Origin: Knufia peltigerae
Lineage: Eukaryota; Ascomycota; Eurotiomycetes; Chaetothyriales; Trichomeriaceae
DNA length: 64,000 bases
Assembly (NCBI GenBank): GCA_030247855.1
Contig: JAPDRN010000044.1
Span: 124,001-188,000, forward strand
Reading direction: 5' to 3'
How positions within the stretch are numbered: position 1 is the first letter of the stretch; the number at the start of each line of letters is the position of its first letter. Under the pieces are notes generated by a model. It worked only from the letters and a program-made list of their open reading frames with translations. It ran no database searches and had not been told where the DNA came from. This document shows, piece by piece, positions 1 through 10,720 of the stretch. A program made the position numbers and the translations under genes.

Positions 1-873
1 GGCTGTCATGGGACACTCGAGCTCTATGCACGGGCGTCTGGGACTGAGGTGCTCTCGCTTGATTGTGCCGTCGACCAACTGGGCCCAGGCGACCTGGTCC
101 ATCTCGAAACGCCGGTGAATCCGACGGGACGGGTTTTAAATATCCAGTATTACGCTGACCGCGCTCATTCACGGGGAGCGTATCTGAGCGTGGACTCGAC
201 GTTCGCACCCCCTCCACTGCAAGATCCGTTTCTCCACGGCGCGGACGTGGTGATGCACTCGGCAACAAAGTATATCGGTGGTCATTCCGACCTGCTGGCC
301 GGGTTGTTAGCAGTCAAAGGCGGCGGCACATGGCTCCAGCAGTTACACCGAGACAGGTTGTATCTCGGGTCGGCTTTGGCCGGTTTCGACAGTTGGCTCG
401 CAACTCGAAGCGTCCGAACTCTCGAAATGCGAGTCTTGAGGCAGAGTGGGTCTGCCGAGTTCATCGTGCGCGCCTTGCACTCGGCAATGACCGTGTCTCC
501 CCGATCGGCAGGGACAAATATTCTCCCCGTCAAAGACGCTCTGACCGTCCAGAAAGTGGTCAAAGAGATCCATCACGCTAGCCTCGAAGCCGACGCTGAC
601 GCGGAAGGCTGGCTGCTAAGGCAAATGCCTCGGGGCTTCGGACCGGTGTTTGCTCTCACTGTTCGAGAAGTCGATTTTGCGAAAAGCTTGCCTTCTAAGC
701 TGCTCCTCTTCCACCACGCGACAAGCCTAGGTGGTGTCGAAAGTTTGATTGAATGGCGGACGATGACCGACTCAACCGTGACCAAGGATCTCTTGCGAAT
801 CAGCGTCGGTGTGGAAAGTCCTGAAGACCTCTTGGCTGATCTAATTCAAGGGATGCGAGCAGTCTGCAAATAG
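1..873 (+). CDS. Cys/Met-metabolism PLP-dependent enzyme, cystathionine gamma-synthase-like (5' partial)
   Basis: The frame is open from base 1 to the TAG ending at 873, giving about 290 residues of the C-terminal three quarters of a fold-type I PLP enzyme of the trans-sulfuration family. The start lies left of the window, and no true ATG near base 49 needs to be invoked. Family marks are the substrate-binding ETPVNPTGR stretch, the VDSTFA segment and the PLP-lysine motif SATKYIGGHSD, with the Schiff-base lysine codon at about 268-270. Such enzymes make or break cystathionine, homocysteine or methionine using a PLP internal aldimine in the cytosol. The exact reaction (gamma-synthase, gamma-lyase or O-acylhomoserine sulfhydrylase) cannot be assigned. 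No intron is seen in the visible part. Confidence 0.85.
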   Translation, partial: GCHGTLELYARASGTEVLSLDCAVDQLGPGDLVHLETPVNPTGRVLNIQYYADRAHSRGAYLSVDSTFAPPPLQDPFLHGADVVMHSATKYIGGHSDLLAGLLAVKGGGTWLQQLHRDRLYLGSALAGFDSWLATRSVRTLEMRVLRQSGSAEFIVRALHSAMTVSPRSAGTNILPVKDALTVQKVVKEIHHASLEADADAEGWLLRQMPRGFGPVFALTVREVDFAKSLPSKLLLFHHATSLGGVESLIEWRTMTDSTVTKDLLRISVGVESPEDLLADLIQGMRAVCK

Positions 874-1433
874 AAGTGATCTAGACAATCTGATGTCAGT
901 TGTGATTCGGATTATGAGATCGCACCTTTATTACTGTAACAAGGCTATTGAGATCAATATCAGGTGCATTCATTCGCTTGCTTCTCCCTGGACGAATTTT
1001 TTACTGATGGTGGTCAGAACCTTTTTGCCTGACATGAGTTGCTATCGGTCAACATGGTCGATGTCGTTCCTGCTGGCTGCACTATTTTTGTCCGTGAAGT
1101 CGTACCTGCGGCCAAGCTGTTACTCACTGTCGGTCGAACCCAAACGCTGTATCAACACATACGGCATTCCTATCTTCAGCGTACGCGAAATCGAGACTGC
1201 CTCAACATTTCGAAATCAGCACTTTCGACTGCCCACGACTCCATCTCCGCAGTTGGTAGCGACCAATTGTACCAGCAACGCATTCACCAACCAGCTATCA
1301 AATGCCCGCCAGGGTCTTTCCGTCTCGACCATCGCTACTAGGTACCCTTTGTTTGTAGCGTATTGGTGGCCTGATATCGGCCTGCATGCTCAATCTATTG
1401 CTTCGTTCTAACGGCTTGCCTACTGACAAAATC
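874..1433. other. Intergenic stretch, no gene recognised
   Basis: About 560 bases lie between the PLP enzyme stop and the 3' end of the decayed old-yellow-enzyme gene. Several open frames of 100-170 codons run through it, but none shows a recognisable domain or motif. It probably holds the terminator of the first gene and degraded DNA. Confidence 0.5.
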
Positions 1434-2310
1434 CTAATCTATCTGGAGCGCTTCATCTGTCTGAACACTGAGTTCATCTGCCCAAGTCCAAACCTGGCCA
1501 GAATTCTTTTGGAAGGGACGTCCCACCGACTCGACCAAGCCGTCTGCTAGTTTACCCTCTAGTATCATTCCGACGGCTCATACTGACAATTTATCGCTGA
1601 CAGTTTCTTTGACCGCTTTCGCAAACGGTGACTGAAAAGCCGGGGCCCTTCGGATATGCTGCTGTAGATTATGGTTTCTACCGGATGACACGTTCAACAG
1701 ATCAACGCAGGAAAGCCAAGATGGGTGCCAGCTTCAGAGTGGATTTGAGGATCCAGGACTCGCTGAGCGATGCATCGTCTTCGAGCATATCTGTGGCGAG
1801 ATTCGGAGGAAGAGAGGAGTGGTTTTGAGAAGAGCCTAGCGAGTCAATTCGACAATCTCCCTCGTCAGTCGCGTACGATTTTGCAGCTACTCCCATATCG
1901 ATCCGTTCGTTCGTTGGTGGCAGGCGAATCAAAAGAGAGCAGATAATCATGGCCCCCATGGATCTCGATCACGTCAAATCCAATGTTAAGAGCGCGTTTC
2001 ACCGCGGCAACCCAGGCGAACTTGAAAGCTTCGATTTGTTCGAGCGTCACGTCTTGCGGCAGTGGGTACGTATCAACGGATACGAGGGCTGACGGACCCC
2101 ATACATCATCTGGCAAGCCCTCAACATTGAGCGGTGGCAGTCTCTGCCACAAACGCCAGGGGGCACGGTGCTCGCCTTACGGCCGGCGTGTACGAGCTGA
2201 ATGTCAATCTTTTGACACTGAGAGGACGCAGATTCTACAATAAGCTTGAAAGGCGGTCTGGGTGTGTCGGACCACAGTCCTGCATCACTCTTTTACTCGT
2301 CGATATCGCC
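1434..2310 (-). pseudogene. Decayed old-yellow-enzyme (NADH:flavin oxidoreductase) gene
   Basis: The minus strand carries successive pieces of one YqjM-type FMN oxidoreductase in the correct order but in different frames. They are DAGLWSD (about 2300), QLVHAGRKAST (about 2200), the EIHGGHDYLL and NERTDRYG active-site region (about 1900-2000), ESWILKSTLKLAPIL (about 1710-1750), VDLLNVSSGRNH (about 1660-1700) and a C-terminal piece with VGRPFQKN ending at a TAG at 1434-1436. At least three frame changes (near 2150, 1865 and 1700) separate the pieces. An in-frame TGA also interrupts the C-terminal piece, between KLSV and AVGMI. An intron could hide one break but not all of them. The N-terminal part upstream of 2310 is not recognisable. 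The intact enzyme would have reduced activated C=C bonds with NAD(P)H and FMN. Confidence 0.82.
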
Positions 2311-2748
2311 TGTTTACACGTTCCTCATACTCCTTAGCTATTCGGGTAATGCAGAGTTGAGAATCTGGGGTCTTCCCGGGGTTCAAAAAACTCTCGCCCA
2401 CAAAACGCTGTGGGGTTCAGCTCGTCAGTGGGAGTCTAGTTCACCAATACACCTCTAAGGCGTAATGAGTCAAGTCACACGTAGGACCTAATTGTCCCAT
2501 TTTTCAACGGCCTAGAATATATTCGTAAAGTGTGATCTGCATTGGGACCACTCTCCCCCTAAAAAATTCAAGTCCAACTCAAAAAAGGTATGATCGTGGG
2601 GCATGCGTGCTGTGGGGTTGACGGGCCGCGCACAAAAGAATCGAGATACCCCGAGGTCTGCTTGCCTAATCGGTGGGCAACGAATCACTGCAAGTTTAAT
2701 GTCGAAATGCCTACTTTCTCAAGGCTCAATTTGTCGTTGATGCTGCTG

Positions 2749-2773
2749 ACCATCAGATCGAGCATCTGATGGT
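2749..2773. promoter_or_regulatory. Perfect 10-bp inverted repeat upstream of the P450 gene
   Basis: Arms ACCATCAGAT (2749-2758) and ATCTGATGGT (2764-2773) are exact reverse complements around a 5-bp centre. The palindrome lies 14 bp upstream of a TATA box and 74 bp upstream of the P450 ATG, a fitting place for a dimeric regulator. Binding is inferred only. Confidence 0.45.
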
Positions 2774-2787
2774 TTCTCCTCTTCGGC

Positions 2788-2793
2788 TATAAA
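2788..2793 (+). promoter_or_regulatory. TATA box of the P450 gene
   Basis: TATAAA lies 54 bp upstream of the ATG at 2848, in GC-richer surroundings. The position suits a core promoter. Confidence 0.5.
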
Positions 2794-2847
2794 GTCCGCA
2801 TCTGCCACCAGGCCCTCACTCTCGATGTAGGATCCATCGAGAACATC

Positions 2848-4521
2848 ATGTTGCAAACTGCTCCTCTACTATACCCTCTGCTTGTACTTGCATTTCTGTT
2901 TTGGTGGAAGTGGAAGAAGCCGGAAACCAAAAATGCGCCGCCAGGACCTCGTGGTAAGTTCCAACATTGGGGAAAGCTGTAATGACTTGGGGGTTGCTGA
3001 TGTTGGAGCAGGTATACCGCTTTTCGGAAATCTCTTTCAGATACCGCCACATCACTCCTGGCTCAAGTTCAAGGAATGGGCTGATCAGTATGGGTCGATA
3101 TATCAGCTGAATATCGCTGGTCGAAAGCATGTTGTGTTGTCGACTGAAAAAATCGCCAATGAGCTTCTCCGAGAACGAGGTTCAATCTACTCATCACGCG
3201 AGCAGCTTGCATTCGCGTCAGAATTATTGTCAAACAACCTACGGCCTCTGCTTTTACCTTATAATGGTGAGACTTTTTCCATTCATGCGCAAGCAATGAG
3301 CTAGAAGCTAACCATACCGTGGCAGAACTGTGGCGACGAGGACGCAAGCTCATGCACCAATTGACTATGCCCGTGGCAGCGGACTCCTATCAACCTGTTC
3401 AAGAAATCGAATCGATCAAGCTTCTCTCGAGAATATTGAGAGAGCCCAGTAAATATGAGCAATGGTTCGAGCAATACGCTTCTGGAGTTGTCTTTAGGAT
3501 CGGCTTTGGTCGGTGGATCAAAACCGGCCAAGAGGAAGAGTTTCAGCGAATTATTACAGTTGGCAAAAACGTTGAAAGGGTGGCATCCCCAGGGACGTAT
3601 CTTGTTGATTCAATCCCACTCTTGAAACACCTTCCAACGGGGCTGGCTCCATTCAAGCAGGAGGCTCTACAACTCCGTACAGAAGAGCTAAGTTTGTTCC
3701 GGAAACTTCAAAACGATGTTCGAGAGACCATGAAGACCAAAGATGTGCCCGAATCATTCACAAAGACGTTCCTTGAAAACCAAGAAGCGTATAAACTCTC
3801 CGACGATGAGGGCGCTTACGTGATTGGTACCCTGTTCGAGGCTGGAAGTGGCACAACTGCCGCCGCGATGATGTCCTTTTGTCTCGCCATGTGCCTCCAT
3901 CCCGAATGGCAGACCAAAATCCAGAAAGAAGTCGATGAAGTGGCCAAGACTCGAATGCCGAATTTCGACGACATGGCGGAATTGCCCACTGTTCGTGCCG
4001 TCATCAAAGAGGTCTTGCGCTGGAGGCCGGTCACGGCAGGTGGGGTGCCACATCAGTTGATCCAGGATGATACCTATCAAGGATTCTCTTTCTCAGAGGG
4101 AACAGTGTTTCATGCGAATCAGTGGGCGATTCATCGCGACCCGGCCCTCTACCCAGACCCTGAGAGCTTCCGGCCAGAGCGCTGGTTAAGCCCCGAGTTT
4201 CCCCAGACTTACCGAGAACCGTTGACCAAATATCCCAACCTGCAGAACTACTCTTGTTTTGGATTCGGGAGGCGGATATGTCCTGGACAGAATATTGCTG
4301 AGCGATCCATGAACATTCTCGGAGCTCGCATTGCCTGGGCTCTAGATCTGCGAAGGAAAATTGACACCGACGGGAAAGCAGTGTCCATTCCGGACTACGA
4401 CTATACGATCGGTTTCAATGTTCAGCCTCGCTATTTCGACTTTGATATCTTCGCACGATCGCCGGAGAGGGCCACGATTGTCGCTCAGGCACTGCGGGAA
4501 GTAACTAAGGAGACTTCGTAG
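2848..4521 (+). CDS. Cytochrome P450 monooxygenase, microsomal
   Basis: The exons are 2848-2953, 3012-3266 and 3326-4521, encoding 518 residues, a normal length for a fungal P450. An N-terminal membrane anchor (about residues 4-22) is followed by the hinge PPGPRG. Then come the I-helix oxygen-activating motif AGSGTT (293-298), the K-helix ExxR pair (Glu349, Arg352), the PERW meander, and the haem-binding loop FGFGRRICPGQ with the thiolate ligand Cys439. It should be anchored in the ER and take electrons from P450 reductase. The sequence recalls the large fungal group that includes O-methylsterigmatocystin oxidoreductase, which hydroxylates aromatic or polyketide substrates, but the substrate is unknown. 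Both introns keep the frame exactly. The first ATG after the TATA box was taken as the start. Confidence 0.93.
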
Positions 4522-5274
4522 ACATATTTATTGATATTCAGGCGGAAAAATTGGAACGACTGCGAGAGTTATTGGGAAACAAATCTGTGTACATATAATA
4601 TGCACATGGGTAGCAATAATGCGGAATTTGGAATTCATGACTAAATGGTCTTCAGTCAGAAGATCACTCAACCAAGTCCACTCGATCGGCATCTTCATGA
4701 CTGTGATGAACTAGTTGAAAGCCCATTGTCTCTGACGTGTTTACCTGAAGAAGAGATCGGACCTTCTAGAATTTCTTTTGCCCTCACAGAAGTAGCAGAG
4801 GTTTTATCACACGTACGAGCTACACTCCGTGCTATCGTAGAATAAGGACGTCAGACATAATCAGTGTTCTGGTGGACGATGGTTGTTGGTTCAACTGGAA
4901 TGCCCGGACCGTTAGGGATCTTCACTCCCGTTATGTCATTCGCTTGTCTGAAGACATCTACCCTGTAAGATCACATCACCTCCGACTTGAAATATCCCCA
5001 GGCCTGTTTATATTCTTGAGCTGCAACAATGGATATATACCTCGAAATGATACCACAAATCGAGCTTGAGATTTGGTTATCCAAGGTGCAAGTCTGAGCC
5101 TGCGACCCTGGGTGGCTGTAGGGACTCAGCAGGGACCATAGCGATACAGTCTACCCCAATGCCATGTACTCGGAGTTCATGCATCCTACCGATCTCTATG
5201 GAGTCTTCTACTACAATTGGCGAATCCCCTCAGATCTCGCTATCTCCCGACTGCATGTTTCTTTCTTTTCCCTA
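4522..5274. other. Intergenic stretch between convergent genes
   Basis: This 750-base stretch separates the 3' ends of the P450 and the esterase. Short open frames show no domain. It presumably carries both terminators. Confidence 0.5.
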
Positions 5275-6447
5275 TTATCGTGACTTCTCAAATAACGTCG
5301 AATTTACGATAATAACCTCTGGGAACGCAGGACTACCATGCTGTAACAGTGGTGATGGAGCATATCCCAAGACAAAATCAAAGAACGCGCTGATGTAGGT
5401 CGTCAAAATAGTGAGCATGCGATCTCCCTTGACAGTTCCGATCAGTTCTGAAAGCAGCTGCGGAGGAAGCTGCGGGCGAAGCCCAAGTGTATCGATAATC
5501 ACTGGGAAATCCAGAAAGCTACCATGCGCGCTGCCGATAACCGATGTCTGGACCTTTGAGTCTTTCAAGTGCGGCCATGCCGTTGCCCAGCTCGGATCAG
5601 TGGATTGATTTTTGCCTTCATGTGCGAAGATCATGAACGGTCTGTCTAGGCCACCGGAAACAACCGAGCCAAAGAAGGTCCCGTCGAGATTGACACCCCC
5701 GATAGCTCGATGATCTTGTGACATTATAGAAGCTGCTGCTGCCCCTCCGAACGAATGCCCAAAGACCAACGCTTTCGTCGGGTTCACTTTGCCGTACAGG
5801 TTTTTAAAGAGGCCTCGCGTGAGTGTTCGGTTTCGCATTTGGTCAATGACAAAGGAGAGGTCTTTGACTCGAACGGCCAATGCCGCATCAAGTTGATTGA
5901 CATCGGAGTCATTAATATTCGCCGCCATCACCAGGTCGCCACTTGGGAATTCGACAACATCAGCGTCATACGGGTGATCCACGGTTACAACCACATAGCC
6001 TTGAGCTGCCAGCGACGCGGCGATATTGCTGTAGAGCAGTCGAGAATCACCCAGCCCTGGCGAGAAGATGGCCAGGGGATATGTGTTCTTCGAAGGTCCA
6101 TACAAAGCTGTATTCCGGCAGAGCGTCAGCTGTATCGCTTCAAATGTCCCATTTGGCAGCCCGACTGCGCTGTACTGCTGGTCGTAGAAGGCGGCAGTCC
6201 CTGCGGACATATAGGGGACTTTAGTTTGCTGGCAATCATCTACCTCTGCTAGAGGATAGAAAGCAGATACCATAAGCCGACGCTCTTGTTTGGTAGGGGA
6301 GTAAGGATCGAGCATTTTGGCGTTGATGAGTTCAGCAGTGGTGCTAGCAACCCCGAACGGTCCTTTCGGCGGCGGAATGGTGGCATTGAAAGCAAGGCAT
6401 GCTTTGAGAAGCATTGAGGCAACTGCTGCTTGGATGAATGAAACCAT
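5275..6447 (-). CDS. Secreted PAF-acetylhydrolase-like alpha/beta-hydrolase
   Basis: A single exon encodes 390 residues. Residues 1-19 form a signal peptide ending in ACLA. The alpha/beta-hydrolase core has the nucleophile elbow GHSFGG with Ser232, an Asp at 255 in NLDG exactly 23 residues later, and His308 in SAHGSF. The Ser-to-Asp spacing matches plasma-type platelet-activating-factor acetylhydrolase, and VVTVDHPYDA is also typical of the fungal branch. Several NxS/T sites suggest glycosylation. It is probably an extracellular carboxylesterase or lipase-like enzyme acting on short-chain esters; the natural substrate is unknown. The gene is convergent with the P450 and divergent from the Zn2Cys6 regulator. 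Confidence 0.85.
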   Translation of the reverse strand: MVSFIQAAVASMLLKACLAFNATIPPPKGPFGVASTTAELINAKMLDPYSPTKQERRLMVSAFYPLAEVDDCQQTKVPYMSAGTAAFYDQQYSAVGLPNGTFEAIQLTLCRNTALYGPSKNTYPLAIFSPGLGDSRLLYSNIAASLAAQGYVVVTVDHPYDADVVEFPSGDLVMAANINDSDVNQLDAALAVRVKDLSFVIDQMRNRTLTRGLFKNLYGKVNPTKALVFGHSFGGAAAASIMSQDHRAIGGVNLDGTFFGSVVSGGLDRPFMIFAHEGKNQSTDPSWATAWPHLKDSKVQTSVIGSAHGSFLDFPVIIDTLGLRPQLPPQLLSELIGTVKGDRMLTILTTYISAFFDFVLGYAPSPLLQHGSPAFPEVIIVNSTLFEKSR

Positions 6448-6990
6448 TTTTGTCGGAGCTCAATGGCGCTTGCAAATTCAGCAGAGTATTCTGTAATATG
6501 AAGAAAGGAAAGGGGATAGTGCGTTCACAGATATCTGGTCTTCCGTGCCATGGTGCGAGACTTTGTGGTTTATGTAGACAACAGAGGATTTCCATTGTCT
6601 CGCAATCTCCCCTTTGGTGACCATCTACTCTATTTGATCTCACGAATTCCACATCCCACCTCACAGACATGGTGCAATATGATGTACTCTGTAGCTCCAC
6701 CTCGCGCGAATGCTACCTATTGTGGTTTAGTGGCTTTGGCTAGCGAGTTTGGCGAGACTGTCAAGACTTTCAAATCCCGCAAACTATGACCTTGCACCAC
6801 AACTTCTACATTAACACGGGAATGAAGCAACAAAACTACGCGTCACGCAGAAATTGAAACTGTGCCACATTCTACGGTTCGCCCGAATGATTCCTGTTCC
6901 AGTTATAAGACCGGGATGAGAAAATCCAAGAGAGCTACGCATAAATTCCGAGGCAACTGGACTCCTGCAAATTAGAGGAGCTGGCAGCAA
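6448..6990. other. Divergent promoter region between esterase and Zn2Cys6 regulator
   Basis: This 543-base stretch lies between two start codons on opposite strands. No gene is supported. It must contain both promoters, so the esterase could be a target of the adjacent regulator, which is an inference from position. Confidence 0.5.
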
Positions 6991-8536
6991 ATGACCGTCG
7001 GACCACTTGACCTACGAAAGCGTCGCTTGCGGTGTGTGCAATGCGCATCCAGTCATCTCAAGGTAGAAGCTCCCTAAAATTTCTTGATTGTGTGACAATG
7101 ACTCACATTGGCGCACAGTGTTCGGGTAAAATCCCCTGCGACAACTGTACTCGACGAGGCAAGAATTGCTGCCCGCCTACTCAAGACACGGCTATCAAAG
7201 TGAGAGATGGGCAGCGTGAAAAGGAAAACAGTGCAGCACAGCTGCCGATGCCATGCCCATTGATTCGACCTCTCGCGATTGACACGCAGTCTCTCTATGT
7301 GATTGAATTTTTCGACAAGTTCCTGGACCGCAACAGCTTCACAGGCAGACCAGGATCTTCCTGCTCCACCTTCCACTCGATCCTAGAGGACAATCTGAGC
7401 TTGTCAAATGTAGCCTCAGCCATAGGTGCTCTACAGGTTTCTCGACTGCGTTCTGCGGGGTCCGCGCAATGCACACGGGACGCCCTCGTTAACTATCGCA
7501 ACGCTGTGACTGCTCTGAAATCAGAGATTGAGTGTGTAGGGAGATGTGACATTGTCGGTCTTTCGTGGAGCACTCTGCTTCTGGGCTTATTTGAGGTTTG
7601 TTTCACCGTTACATCTTTAAGCCTCCAATTGCGCGAATGGACACAATCTGACAGTGAGATACCTGGTTAGCTCATGTATGACACCACTGGGGATGGATGG
7701 ATTCGCCATATGCTGTATGGAACATCGCGGTTGCTCCAGCTGCTATCTCCAGAGGGTTGCTCTCATGGCGCCGGCAGGGAATTCTACCTCGAAGCCCGCA
7801 TTTTCGAGATTGCTCGATCGATGCTCTTCTCTCAAGAGTCATTTTTGACAATGCCACCATGGAGGTCTCTGACCCAGAAGGTATGGTTGGACTCATATGC
7901 AGGAGACTGGACTCCTTTTGAGGCTCTTCTAGACCTGGCGACCTTGGTGGCGGACCTCTGCATTCGGTACACCTATCACCTGACACGTCTGGAAGATACT
8001 AACCAATGACGAGTAGGACGACGAGCTTCATTCGGTCCAAAGAGACACATTCCATCTCCGCGGCTGACTGTGACCAACTTCACACCTTCGCTATGCAAGG
8101 CACTATGTTGAAAACAGAATTGACGACTTGGAGTCACATGGCACGAGAATGGTATGGCACAGATTCTGCAGCCGGCCACCGGTATCTTTCTGCGGTATAT
8201 TATTCGGCAATTTCAATCTATCATTCAGGAACCTACGACTATTCCAGTATATGGAGCCAATCAGGTGTGGTCACTCCTTCTCTCGATCCGTCAGAGGTTC
8301 AGCAACACGTTCGCACAATCCTGGACGTCACCATGCTCGCTATGCGCCACACCAATCTCAGTGGCGTAGTGTTTCTTGTTCCACTTCGGATTGCTGGGGC
8401 TCGAGCCAGGTCGCCGGAGCAGAGGGCTCCAATCAGTAGAATGCTCTTCGACATCACAATACCTTTCCGAGCTGCCAAAGCCGTGATGTCCGACCTTGAA
8501 GAAGTCTGGGCCACCTCAATGAGTGACAATTCATAG
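6991..8536 (+). CDS. Zn2Cys6 binuclear-cluster transcription factor
   Basis: The exons are 6991-7062, 7119-7595, 7671-7966 and 8017-8536, encoding 454 residues. The N terminus holds a full Gal4-type zinc cluster, C-x2-C-x6-C-x5-C-x2-C-x6-C, from Cys15 onward. The first intron falls just before its third cysteine, which supports the join. The remainder resembles the fungal transcription-factor family 2 (DUF3468-like) helical domain: the stretch around GDGWIRHMLYGTSRLLQ is typical of that group. It should bind CGG-containing promoter sites in the nucleus, usually as a dimer. It is flanked by an esterase and a TRI12 pump, which makes a pathway-specific role plausible. The acceptor of intron 3 follows a good ACTAAC branch site. 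Confidence 0.88.
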
Positions 8537-8654
8537 AGGTAAAGTGCCATGTCCAGTAACCAGGTGTTGATTGTATGCTAGCAATGGATGTCCAGCTCCC
8601 CAAAAGCCTTAGCCAAGTCCCAGACAGAGTATCCTGCGAGTGCATTCACCTCAA

Positions 8655-10720
8655 CTAAACCTGGACTGCGATACGATTGGTGCAGTACTTGCGGATTGAC
8701 GGAATAAACAAGCTGAGTACGCATGCCACCGAGCCAAATGCAATGCTGGTATACCAAACATAACGCAGTGACTCTGCAAAGGCCCATCGAGAGCCTATTG
8801 TCGCAGCCTCGATGATTGTAGCATTGGCACCGGGAACCTTTGCAATCTCCGCCGGTTTGGTCAAGAATGTACCCACAAAAGCCTCTGCATCTGCCACGGG
8901 GAGACCGGCTTCGATGGCATACCTTGCAATGTTTGCTGGCAGTCTTGTCTTTAACTTGTTGGAAAAGACGTTGTAATAGATACTATATCCAATCGAACCC
9001 CCAACGGTTCGGACAGATAGGGAGAGGGCGACCGCGGTACCCAAGAGCGAATCAGGTACCACTATCATAGCGACTGTTGCCGCTGGAACCAAGATACCGC
9101 CAACACCAAGTCCGGCCAAGGACCCTATGGCAACAGTAGTGGTCGCGTTGAAGGGGGTTGCTACGGCCAAGGCTCCGTCAAGGGCGGCTACCGCAGAGTC
9201 TCAGTCAGGGCTAGCAGTTGAATGAGGACTGACTTACTCATGATAGCTGAAGCAATAAAGAGTATTTCTCGAGCATGACCTTTGGTCACTGATAGCATTG
9301 CATTGAAGAAGACTGCTCCCGCAATATTGCAAACTGCAACACCCACGGCTTTTGTACCGACTTTCACAGGAGCGGGATCGTAGACCGTCGAAAATGTCAA
9401 TGGGTACATGTTGAGGAGAGAGTAGAAACTCGCACCGCCGATAAATGCGACACCATATGCTAGGGCCACGACTCGTTGACCGGCGAAGAGTTCCCTTGGA
9501 ACCATTGGGTACTTTGCCCCCTTCCACTCCCACACGACAAAACCGACGATCAGAGCGAAGCCAATTAATAGTGTGCAGAGAACATAGGCGCTAGACCATG
9601 GATGCGAGTAGCCGCCAGCTTGCAATGCCACAAGACTTTTGGCAAAGTACGTCAGCACAAGGCCTAGAGCAAGGAAACTGGACGACAATGTACTCACAGA
9701 AGTGTCAACCCAGTGATAGAGAGTAGACCACCGATGTAATCAATGTCCTTGATGATTTGGCGCTTGGACTGTCCTTGTGTTCGTGGATGGGCTTTTGGGA
9801 AGTAGGTAAAAATCAGGCCTACAGTCACAATACCATTGATAATCCTTTCATCAGGTGTTAAAAATATTCGATAGTTTCCTCGTACATCAACCCCAGAGTG
9901 ATACAGCCTGTACTCACAATGCGATCCATGCGCCCCATCTCCAAGTGGAATGAGAAGCGTAAAGCTGAGCATAAAGAACGTTTGGAGCGAATGGAATGAT
10001 GGTAAAGGTCACGGCCGCCGCTGCAAGTCCGCGGTGCTTTACAGGCACCATATCCGAAGTCCTTGTACACAAGAGTTAGCACAGTACATCTTGCCTCTCG
10101 GCTAAGATGGCAAAGAAGTGGCTAAGTTTACCCAGCAAGAGCAGTCAACTCGCCGACCGCCGCGCCAGCACCAGCGACCGCCATACCCACCAAGGCTTGT
10201 GCAAACGTATGTGATGTGCCAAATATAATACAACCCACGCAGAGAGTGACCGCCCCAGAAATGGCAATGACCCTTCGCCCAAGAAGATCCTCCATGTATC
10301 CGGTGAAGGGCGCCACTGCCGCGACCGCAAGGATGTTTGCCACTGGCAGCCAACCTTCCGCGCCTGTGGCATGGAGATCCTCGGCGATGTACGACAGGCA
10401 ACCACCCACGACATACAAGATCTGCTGAGAGCCTAGGGTTATGACTTTAGTAATGTAGCTTTGGAGCTCCGCAGTGTTCGGCAGTAGAACATACCCACGT
10501 TAAGCCATGACAGTGAGAGAAACGCAAGCACAGTTCGAACCGTCCACACGACTTTACCATCCGAGTCATCGCCCTTGAATGCTTTGGAATTTGCCACGTC
10601 GAGATCATCCACATCCGCACCTGCAGTGACTTCGGACTTCTCTTTAGTCGTAGCATCCGCGACTTGTTCCCGCTGATCAACATCAGGGGTGGCCGTGAAC
10701 TTTTCTTCCGTCGATTTCAT
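8655..10720 (-). CDS. MFS transporter, TRI12 / fungal drug-siderophore efflux type
   Basis: The exons on the minus strand are 10720-10495, 10432-10132, 10061-9918, 9844-9698, 9635-9238 and 9187-8655, encoding 582 residues. An acidic, charged N-terminal tail of about 65 residues precedes the first membrane segment. The signature stretches GGCLSYIAEDL, the conserved GRR loop after the second segment, and a central WRWGAWIAL segment mark the TRI12-like branch of 14-segment drug:H+ antiporters. That branch exports trichothecenes, other fungal metabolites or iron chelates. All five introns keep frame. It is convergent with the regulator at 6991 (118 bases between stops). Position suggests self-protection or product export for the neighbouring oxygenases, but this is not proven. 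Confidence 0.9.

Larger units (their letters stand above)
2311..2847. other. Promoter region of the P450 gene
   Basis: No gene is seen in these 540 bases. Near the right end they hold a palindrome (2749-2773) and a TATA box (2788-2793), described separately. Confidence 0.5.

Noticed and set aside
893..1411. Plus-strand open frames of 100-172 codons downstream of the PLP enzyme
   Set aside because: No domain, no plausible promoter or introns; two frames overlap in the same DNA, as expected by chance.
5755..6252. Long frames antisense to the esterase gene
   Set aside because: They mirror the codon structure of a well-supported gene on the other strand and show no motif.
10102..10414. Alternative minus-strand frames overlapping exon 2 of the TRI12 pump
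   Set aside because: Only the frame with GGCLSYIAEDL joins to the other exons; the others are shadows.
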